Assembly (NCBI RefSeq): GCF_963678635.1
Contig: NC_087069.1
Span: forward strand, 8,258,633-8,322,632
Direction of reading: 5' to 3'
Source: Symsagittifera roscoffensis
Taxonomy: Eukaryota > Xenacoelomorpha > Acoela > Convolutidae
Length of the DNA: 64,000 bases
Within the stretch, counting starts at the first letter, position 1. Each line of letters opens with the position of its first letter. The translations under genes were made by a program, and so were the position numbers. The notes beneath the pieces are model-generated. The model was not told the origin of the DNA, searched no databases, and saw only the letters and a program-made list of their open reading frames with translations. Shown in pieces: positions 56,364 through 64,000 of this stretch.

Positions 56364-58969
56364 AATTATTAATTTTTTTCCAACTCCTTTTTCTTGTAAC
56401 CTCAAATCAAAACATAAACCCTTCCCCCCGTACAGGACCACAAGATTTATTAGTAACACATTACGATTGTGAAGAAAATGAACAAAAAACACTACACAAA
56501 TATGCAATAAATCAAGTGTCACAATGTGAAACAGAACCACAAGCTATAGAAACCACAAATGTAATAGCAACACTCTATTCAAAAGCCCGAGCAACAACAG
56601 TTACAGGTTATAAATTCACAGCGACATTTTCCGAAAAGAAAGTACATTGTTCACAAGTCTCCAACGGAAACAAAAACCGACTTGACCATGAATCATTCTA
56701 TCAGAGTAATATAGAACGTCTTTTACATCTCAATCCCGACGATTGTAAGAATGAATTACTTAGATTAAACATCACACAAAATAAAAACTCCGAAAGAAAG
56801 TTAGTTAACTTTCAAGTTTTTTCAGACTCCGTACATCAATCACAACTTGAAAGACACCAAGGACATATAAAATTAGACGACAAATACCCGTATAACGGCG
56901 CACACGGACGATTAACCTATGACCTACATGATAAACATTGGATACCACACATTGGTATAAATAACCCATCAAACTGCAAAGCAGACACAAAAAATAAAGG
57001 ATACCAAGAAATAATGTTTTTCGATTGGAAAATACAACTCGAAAAAATACAACTCACACGAGATTTATCTGATAACACAATGATCTATCAAGGAATCCGA
57101 CTACCTTGTAAAAATGATCAAGGATATTGCGACCCTACAACAAGAACACAAGCAACAATTGTTTGGTTCCCCGAAGATACATGTACAACATTTCAAGTAG
57201 CAAGAGTACACGCTCGTATGATCAAATTTGACGACAAATATTTCATACAATCAATACCATATGAACAAGTAAATCCATCACGAAAAATAAGCACTGACTT
57301 TCGAAACATTCACAAAATAGAAAATAAATTAACACGTTTTCAAATATATCAAGAAACAGAACTTGCATGTAAATATAGAAATCCACTTCATAAAACACAA
57401 TACTCTGAAATACTAGTTGAATACGACAATGGATTCGACATGACCACTGGAAAAATAAAAATCGACCCATACGCCACAAGTAAACGCAAAAATGAAGGAA
57501 CATCATATATACCAGTTAAATTTCAAAAAAGCATAGGTCAACCTGGTGGACATCTAAAACCTCAAGACGCTCATAGCACACGTCTACAAGAGTTATCACT
57601 CATGAATACTACATATTTCGGTAATATCCACTATGATATTCATTTGGATATGAAACTAGACTATACAATTAGCCGCATTTTTCAAGAAATGTCACTCTCC
57701 GAATTAGAAACACTACACCAACTATGTGAATTAGAACGAACACAAATATTACAATCACTTGCACTAGCAGTATTAAAAATACCCTATGCAGGATACTTAT
57801 TATCAGGAAATAGATCAAATTTTTTAGACTATGAAGGAAACATCTTATGGTTTTATACTTGCACCAAAAAAGTATCACCACTATACGTTTTTGAAGATAA
57901 ACGTTGTTATAAAAGAATACCTATCTTTTATAAGAATAAAGTACATTTCGTGGATACACTTTCACGAAGAACCTATTTCTGGGATACCGCAGTCCCATGT
58001 GGATCAGAAAATAGCCACAATGTAGTACAACTAAATCCTGATGAAAATAAATATTATCTTCTCACTCCATACCCCACATTAATGCAACCACTCAAAAAAT
58101 TTTCACCAGAAAGCATTCGCGCTATTGCCCGAAACCCAAATATAGACTTACAATCAATAGGAATATACTCAAAATCAGATATTCAACATCACATTAGAAC
58201 ACAACAATTCCAAGAATTGTTAACACAGATGGACACTATACAAAGGCAATCAATTGACCAAAATCTACGCAAACTTGCAGAAACCGCAGGATTTGCCGAT
58301 ATCTACACACAAGACTATAGCGGATATTTTAAAGACATTAAAGATTATATATATCTAAACGGCGAAAAATACCGTCCCCAAGATATATCACCAATCAACA
58401 TTTTTAGTTTTGTTACACTCAAGAATGAAATCCTTGATTTTCTAGGATGGCCCTACTACATCTTAGAAAAATTGACTATTTTATACGCAATGTTTAACTT
58501 TATTGGATTTCTTTTCTCACTTTTAAAAGGAATCTACAACACATGTGCTATACACACACAAGTAAACAGACAAGCAAGCGTAGCACGCATACTCTTTGCA
58601 GGATTTTTCGGAATTTTTTCCACATCTATAAACAAAATTCTTTTGGACGCACAAATAAAAGAATATAACACAAAAATAGCAACAAGACAAAATACATACG
58701 ACGAAGAACATAACAATGTAGACACACAGCCAACGGCACCACAATTACCACCCCTACCACATAACCATCCACTATCCCTAGTCCCACGAAATTTTCGAAA
58801 TTTAGCAATTACACAAAATCCAAATTTTCGACTCACTACATCGCAAAGTCCCATCCAACATATAATGACACATCAATCACAAGATGATAATGCTTATGAA
58901 CAAATTATTGAACAGCCCCATACCACCGCTTTTCAGTCTCAAAATAATAATTTTTTTAGCCCACGATGA
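56351..58969 (+). CDS. env: Chuvirus-like envelope glycoprotein, 872 aa (copy 3)
   Basis: Intact and equal in length to the copy 2 env. Signal peptide, conserved Cys/Trp blocks near residues 470-560, membrane segments at about 708-730 and 744-766, and PTAP at 794-797 in the tail are all present. Differences cluster at about residues 290-410 (for example the ATSKRKNEG and QDAHS stretches) and spare the conserved blocks, as expected for a selected ectodomain. The chuvirus assignment is pattern recognition and should be treated as probable. It was most likely captured from a virus, giving the element a potentially infectious, errantivirus-like lifestyle. Confidence 0.8.
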   Translation: MYILKLLIFFQLLFLVTSNQNINPSPRTGPQDLLVTHYDCEENEQKTLHKYAINQVSQCETEPQAIETTNVIATLYSKARATTVTGYKFTATFSEKKVHCSQVSNGNKNRLDHESFYQSNIERLLHLNPDDCKNELLRLNITQNKNSERKLVNFQVFSDSVHQSQLERHQGHIKLDDKYPYNGAHGRLTYDLHDKHWIPHIGINNPSNCKADTKNKGYQEIMFFDWKIQLEKIQLTRDLSDNTMIYQGIRLPCKNDQGYCDPTTRTQATIVWFPEDTCTTFQVARVHARMIKFDDKYFIQSIPYEQVNPSRKISTDFRNIHKIENKLTRFQIYQETELACKYRNPLHKTQYSEILVEYDNGFDMTTGKIKIDPYATSKRKNEGTSYIPVKFQKSIGQPGGHLKPQDAHSTRLQELSLMNTTYFGNIHYDIHLDMKLDYTISRIFQEMSLSELETLHQLCELERTQILQSLALAVLKIPYAGYLLSGNRSNFLDYEGNILWFYTCTKKVSPLYVFEDKRCYKRIPIFYKNKVHFVDTLSRRTYFWDTAVPCGSENSHNVVQLNPDENKYYLLTPYPTLMQPLKKFSPESIRAIARNPNIDLQSIGIYSKSDIQHHIRTQQFQELLTQMDTIQRQSIDQNLRKLAETAGFADIYTQDYSGYFKDIKDYIYLNGEKYRPQDISPINIFSFVTLKNEILDFLGWPYYILEKLTILYAMFNFIGFLFSLLKGIYNTCAIHTQVNRQASVARILFAGFFGIFSTSINKILLDAQIKEYNTKIATRQNTYDEEHNNVDTQPTAPQLPPLPHNHPLSLVPRNFRNLAITQNPNFRLTTSQSPIQHIMTHQSQDDNAYEQIIEQPHTTAFQSQNNNFFSPR

Positions 58970-60771
58970 GCCGACAACTTGGATCACTACACCGATCAAA
59001 TTCCCATCCAACCAATCTTACCTCTCCAATCCCAATCATACCACTTTTTGCTTTTCCGCCACCCGATTTTCCATCTAGCAATGTAACATCAGGCATGAAT
59101 TCCGACACTAACTCACATATTTCAGTTTTATACTCCATCTCACAGCTAAATAACCCGAATATTGAAACCCCCGATGAATTTGCCGACTCAGAACCATCCC
59201 CATCCAATAATTTTCATAACCCTTCTAATTTTTCTCAGCCTCCTTTTCAACCCATATTACCCAATAACCCTGACCCAATCACTTCCACACCCTCTTATGC
59301 TTCCCAAGTTACCCCAACCTACTCCTCATACCATTCTGACCAATCATCTCATTCTCCAGACACCCCCCGAATCTCCCCAGAGCTAGATAATTTTATTACC
59401 CTCCAACAACAACCCTACCACCTTAACACCCCGACCATAAACCAAATCTCCTCCACTACACATTCATCCAACCCCCCTACCCCTACACCCTCTTCAAATT
59501 ATACTGAATCATTAACACCATCATCCACATCCACTATATCTTCACTCAACACTAATAGAGCTTATCGCACTTTTAAAAGAAAATTCCCCAACCATCCTTT
59601 CCCAGCAAAACCAGGAACAGCCCGTGAATACATCAACCACCCCCAACATACTAACACTAAAGAATTTTTAGCTATCACTTTACCCTCATTTCCACAATAC
59701 ACCTTAAACACCCCTCACGATACTAACGAAACACGCAACTTTGTAGATGAATACGTTTTAATGCCCACTCTCTCTTGGACCTCATACTATCATTTCACTA
59801 ACCCTCTTTGCTTACCTTTATCCAGCACTTCCATCGATATAGAACGAAATAAAGACATGCTATATCGACTAACTACACCACTAACTGCTAGACAATTTAC
59901 TTACGTTGGATATAAAAAATCACTAAAAATACACACTGCACCTAGAGCTAATGAATATACACTAGAATACTACGATCACAACATCATCAGAGCTAACCAA
60001 GATCAATTCCTAGACGACGATCGCTTCGCTAATCCACAAATCACCGAGAAATTTTTCATCAAGACACCATATGTATTTACACTAAACATCTTCGACCGTA
60101 AATATGATCACATTATTTCAGAAGCACTAACAGACACACAAGCATACGAAAGTTTTAAAGAACGCTTCCAAATCTTTTCACTAACCTTTCATTTCCTTGC
60201 ACCACACGAAAGAGATTTGCACTGCTCACACGATATTATGTTGCGCACTAAACAAACACATACATACAGTTACTATCGTTTCATCCAAAATCACTTTGAC
60301 CTACACACACCCTCTAGACAACCACACCATCGTTTTCAATTCATCAATTCAAAATACACTTCACCATATTTCCTAAATTTCACATATTGTATTAAAGACA
60401 CTAACCTTCATGGTATTCTTCGAAATTACGACCCCATAACCCAAATGTATATCTTCTGTCCCATCATCAAGACCTTCAACTCCGACGAAAACCGATCCTT
60501 CCTTATCCCGCACGAGTTTGTACAACCTATAGAAATCCCAATATTAGAATTCATCCACAACACTAAATTTAATCACAAATTATATAACTTAATCCAAAAC
60601 ACACCTTATGAGTTTGCAGTAGGCACTGAAGAACTAACCACCATTAAGGCACTTCAATTGCTTTGGCCACTACTTCAGACTAAAAATATCATCCGCATTC
60701 TAGCTAAACTACTAACAACTTCAGAACTCATTCACGACATCTTCCCCCACGGTTTTTTCCCCGACGACTAA
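58966..60771 (+). CDS. Orphan 601-aa ORF downstream of env (copy 3), unknown function
   Basis: Begins in the ATGA overlap with env. It is four residues longer than in copy 2, through small in-frame insertions in the Ser/Pro-rich part (SSHSPD and PTPTPSS areas). The C-terminal ~400 residues are nearly unchanged apart from a local cluster near IIKTFNSDENRS. Conservation of the globular part with a tolerant linker is the pattern of a functional protein. No relatives recognised. Confidence 0.8.
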   Translation: MSRQLGSLHRSNSHPTNLTSPIPIIPLFAFPPPDFPSSNVTSGMNSDTNSHISVLYSISQLNNPNIETPDEFADSEPSPSNNFHNPSNFSQPPFQPILPNNPDPITSTPSYASQVTPTYSSYHSDQSSHSPDTPRISPELDNFITLQQQPYHLNTPTINQISSTTHSSNPPTPTPSSNYTESLTPSSTSTISSLNTNRAYRTFKRKFPNHPFPAKPGTAREYINHPQHTNTKEFLAITLPSFPQYTLNTPHDTNETRNFVDEYVLMPTLSWTSYYHFTNPLCLPLSSTSIDIERNKDMLYRLTTPLTARQFTYVGYKKSLKIHTAPRANEYTLEYYDHNIIRANQDQFLDDDRFANPQITEKFFIKTPYVFTLNIFDRKYDHIISEALTDTQAYESFKERFQIFSLTFHFLAPHERDLHCSHDIMLRTKQTHTYSYYRFIQNHFDLHTPSRQPHHRFQFINSKYTSPYFLNFTYCIKDTNLHGILRNYDPITQMYIFCPIIKTFNSDENRSFLIPHEFVQPIEIPILEFIHNTKFNHKLYNLIQNTPYEFAVGTEELTTIKALQLLWPLLQTKNIIRILAKLLTTSELIHDIFPHGFFPDD

Positions 60772-60774
60772 CAG

Positions 60775-60852
60775 GTAAGTATGAATTAAATAAATATTAC
60801 TAACTAATTACAGTATTAAAAACTCACCATTCTTTGTTCATGTTTTCTTTAG
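60775..60852 (+). other. Canonical small intron after the last stop codon (copy 3)
   Basis: CAG|GTAAGT, TACTAAC at 60798-60804, and TTTTCTTTAG at the end; 78 bp. Same position as in copies 1 and 2. Confidence 0.65.
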
Positions 60853-62392
60853 ATTTTTAGCTTTCATCCGACAATCACCTACAAAAACCACAAAAGAAAC
60901 AATAAAAATCACAAATTTCATCAAACAATTTTTAAAAAAAATTCTATTAATCTCTTACACTTATAAATTTCTAAATTTAATATCAATGCAGTAAATTCAT
61001 CTATAAAATTTTCCCCCAAAGCAGTAAATCTAATTATGATGAAAATTTGTATCTTAATATTCCCCCATGACTAGCAGTAAATTTCCAAATTCTATGTAGT
61101 AAATTAAATAAATGCAAATGCAGTACTAACCTTTTGATATTTTCATTCATTCGCACAGAAATTCTATCCACACTCGCACAGCTCGCCCACGAAGAATTGT
61201 TTAAAATAATGAATTTCAGTTTCAAGTTTTCACACTCAACAACTCTAACATAAAATAACATGTTTCAAACTTTCCTTTAACCCGGTTGGAAAGGAATCAT
61301 ATACTAAACAAAACTAACCAACGCAGCTTACTAAATACCACAAATCATAGAATAACAGCATGACTTAGAAAAGGAAACCAACGGTACCCAAACCGGATTA
61401 ACCCAGTTTAAAACTGGATAATTTATTCTTTTGAAGACTATTATAAAGTCTTAGAAAGAAATAATAAAACACAAAAAAGTCGAAAGACAAACCCATACCA
61501 AAAACAATTTGATTTTTGGAAAAAGTACATAACCAACAAGACATAAGAAAGACCACAACAAAACCACAATAAAACGTTGTCACATAACAGGACCCCTCAC
61601 AAAAACCGCATGAAATCATACTCCCACCCCTGGCCTAACCCACCAGGAAGGACGTCCTGAGCATGCTCTATAGCCGGCCTAACCCACCGCGCTACATCCA
61701 CGCTTTGTGACCACACCTCTATTTTTAATAAGAGCTACTCAAGGGTGAGTAACTCTTCAAAATAACCGAACTAAAACAAAAAGCTTTTGTGAAAACAACT
61801 AACTAAAATCATTATTAAAAAATATTAAACTAATAAAAGTTTTATAAAATGTAAAATCACATGATGCAATACATAGATCAGAATACAACACCAAGGACGA
61901 ACATCAAAAGACAAGACGACCCCGCCACACTCGAGAGAGAATGACCAACTACAATCAATATGCCGCTCACAATCACAACTCAAAGGATTTAGAGTACGGC
62001 TTGACCTCGCAGAAAAGGACTTCATTGAACTAGACCAATGACCACCTCGATGACCCAAGTGTACGTACAGATCCGAGTAACCAGGCATCCCCTCCACGCA
62101 CAATCTCCACGCCATTCCCAAGCTAGATCAGACACAAAAGAAGTTCTCCCCGAAGGACAGAGAAACCTGACATAGCCAACCATTCTGAAATCAGAATTGA
62201 TTTTGTTGCAGAGACTCAGTCGTTGTCACAAGAAGAACACAACGTCTTATGTCCCTAACTCCAGCTTCCTGAAACTTCTTTAACAAAGAAGAAGCGGAAG
62301 AAAATTATGATGTTCGCCAAATACCAACGTCCATCATCCATCCTTGAGTTACAGAAGAACTGTTCTAAAAAACTCTGTAAAACCCGGATGGG
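60853..62392 (+). other. Element 3' non-coding region (copy 3)
   Basis: Collinear with 29003-30533. It contains the GCAGTAAAT/GTAGTAAAT repeats (about 60985-61125), a second TACTAAC (61124-61130) with CAG at 61156-61158, the CCAGTTT/AAACTGG stem-loop, and GGCCTAACCCACC at 61632-61644 and 61676-61688. No supported gene on the sense strand. Confidence 0.65.
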
Positions 62393-62802
62393 TGGAACCT
62401 GATCTAAACTACATTTTATGATTGGATAAATTAAATGTTTTACCAATGTAAAGTATTTAATATTAACCAATCACGATCCATCTAACTAACAACCCACTTA
62501 ATTGTAAGTGCTGAAGTTACTTGTAATTTCAGCACCAGAGAGATTTGAATTTAACTTAGAAATTAGTTGCACTCTCCCGAGTACTTCAGCAGCCGCAATA
62601 AACCAGTATACCCTAGATCTATTGAGCCTAGCAGAGACTAGTTAAACAACCTGAGACTAGATAGTATAAGAGTAAGATTAGGATCGGTATTAGACTAAGA
62701 AGTTGCACGAATCTATCCGGCCGAAAATAAGATAGCGTGACGAGCAGACGGTGTACCCTATCCGAAATTACTCTATGAGTTATACACTCCAGTCCTAACT
62801 CA
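62393..62802 (+). repeat. 3' LTR of copy 3 (410 bp)
   Basis: Appears identical to 43900-44309 and is followed by ATTT, the target duplication. Confidence 0.97.
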
Positions 62803-64000
62803 ATTTCTTTTGCATACAACCAGAAATCAGCAACCTCAAAGTGTACATTACTGTTTAAAACTGCGAAAAAGTTATGTGAGGTGATCGTTGATTTAAAAGA
62901 CCAGCGAAAATTTTTTACCATGGTCCGGAAGCTGCAGTAAAAGGTGATTAGGTCATTAGTTTAAGGTCACAAATTGTAGATTTTAGAAGCTATTTTTGCA
63001 TGCATTAGGTCAAGGTGACCCAACAACCTCAAATCTACCAATGAGCCCTGAATTTTGATTCGTTTTTCTTTGATCTCAACTGGATTTAAAACGCATCTCT
63101 TCGATATACTGGCCCGGTCATTTCTGGAAACTAGTTTCGTGAAACATTTTTTTTTCGAATGTGTTTCTAAATTTCAAAATTTGTTCACACTTATATATTT
63201 TTTCACAACCTAGCAAAAACAAGAAGCTTGTTAGAAAATAATTTGAAATAAAGCTGAATTTTTCATTCATTTTAATTATATTTTATAACTTATTCAGTTT
63301 GTTGAAATTTACAATTTATTATATATATATAGATTGCCCACAAATTAGTTTTCTATTTTTAAAACGTTCAGCGTTTTATATATTTGCTTCTGAAAAAATA
63401 ATGTGCTATTTTAAGTGATTTTGAAATCTAGTAGAGCTTGAAAATCCCCCATTTTGCGATAAAACCAACCACATTTTCCTAATAAATTAACAATAGGAAT
63501 CTAGTTTTAATTATTGTCAATCAAGCGTTTCAATTATTTCACTTGAATCGCGTCGACTTCCCACAAAAGCTTGGAGTTTTTTGCACTTATTTATAAGATA
63601 TAACTTACGTCCGGTCAGTTAAATCAAGAAGATAATTTCGGTTTCTTTTTCCGTAAACCGAGATTTCAAATTGATTGGGAAAAGTTATAATTTTGGTTCA
63701 TCTCGGATTCACTTGACATTTAAGAGAAATTTGAACAATATAACTTATTATGATAGCAAAACTGAGTAAAAAAGAGGATTTTAATGTCCGCAACAGATAT
63801 AATTATTACTAAAATAGTTCAAATTTTGAGTTCATAAACTTCAACTCAAAATTTTTATATACGACTTCACTCATATCTTTTGTATCATTATAATCTCTAT
63901 TTTTTCAACATTTTACTGTGACAGAACTTACTCCAAAGGATTTTGTGTACGAAATGTCAGAAAACGGTCGATACTTTTGACTGAGTCAGAAGAGGTCTTG
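62803..64000. other. Intergenic DNA downstream of copy 3
   Basis: AT-rich sequence with short homopolymers and a (TA)n stretch near 63320. No ORF, RNA gene or repeat could be supported. Confidence 0.6.

Larger units (their letters stand above)
43900..62802 (+). mobile_element. Copy 3: full-length, apparently intact 18.9-kb Ty3/gypsy element with captured envelope
   Basis: Two 410-bp LTRs that look identical by eye, flanked by ATTT (43896-43899 and 62803-62806). Every main frame is open: 155-aa ORF, 2737-aa Gag-Pol, 76- and 62-aa ORFs, Met-less ORF, 872-aa env and 601-aa orphan ORF. It belongs to a slightly different subfamily from copy 2: the LTRs share diagnostic differences such as CTACATTT versus CTATATTT. 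Intact genes and matching LTRs suggest very recent insertion and a potentially active element. Confidence 0.97.

Noticed and set aside
61825-62121. Minus-strand 98-codon frame near the 3' LTR, similar to 29969-30253
   Set aside because: Copy 1 does not keep the frame and the N-termini differ between copies 2 and 3.

Overview
This window is eukaryotic, AT-rich, repeat-dominated DNA. No host protein-coding gene could be supported. The standard genetic code, GT-AG intron signals and Ty3/gypsy plus BEL/Pao retroelements point to an invertebrate animal genome. A nematode is one possibility, but the sequence does not settle the taxon.

The window is dominated by three same-strand copies of one giant LTR retrotransposon family. 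Copy 1 (1-6888) is the 3' part of an old, broken copy cut by the window edge. Copy 2 (12039-30943, 18,905 bp, target-site duplication CTGC) and copy 3 (43900-62802, 18,903 bp, duplication ATTT) are full length with 410-bp LTRs (TG...CA ends). The two LTRs of copy 3 look identical and those of copy 2 differ at one base, so both insertions are very young. Their different target duplications make them independent insertions, not a segmental duplication.

Layout of one element: 5' LTR; tRNA primer-binding site; a 1.2-kb leader with twin stem-loops and GTAAGT donor-like sites; a basic 155-aa ORF overlapping the gag start; a single-frame Ty3/gypsy Gag-Pol of about 2740 aa (capsid, CCHC, protease, RT, RNase H, DD35E integrase with GPY/F); a 600-bp spacer; two tiny hydrophobic ORFs (76 and 62 aa) joined by an ATGA stop/start; an open frame of about 377 codons with no ATG; an 872-aa envelope glycoprotein that I read as chuvirus-like (Jingchuvirales); a 597/601-aa orphan ORF joined to env by another ATGA; a canonical small intron directly after its stop; a 1.5-kb non-coding 3' region; and the 3' LTR. 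Copy 3 keeps every main frame intact. Copy 2 has one nonsense codon in RNase H. Gag-Pol would supply particle assembly, copying and integration, and env would supply entry. The other ORFs have no recognised relatives.

The flanking DNA (6889-12038, 30944-43899, 62803-64000) is intergenic. It holds a 538-bp non-autonomous DNA transposon with an 8-bp target duplication (10550-11087), two 22-bp minisatellites, a roughly 0.5-kb tandem duplication, a decayed BEL/Pao integrase fragment (about 39120-40103), tRNA-like/SINE-like pieces and several short dispersed repeat families.
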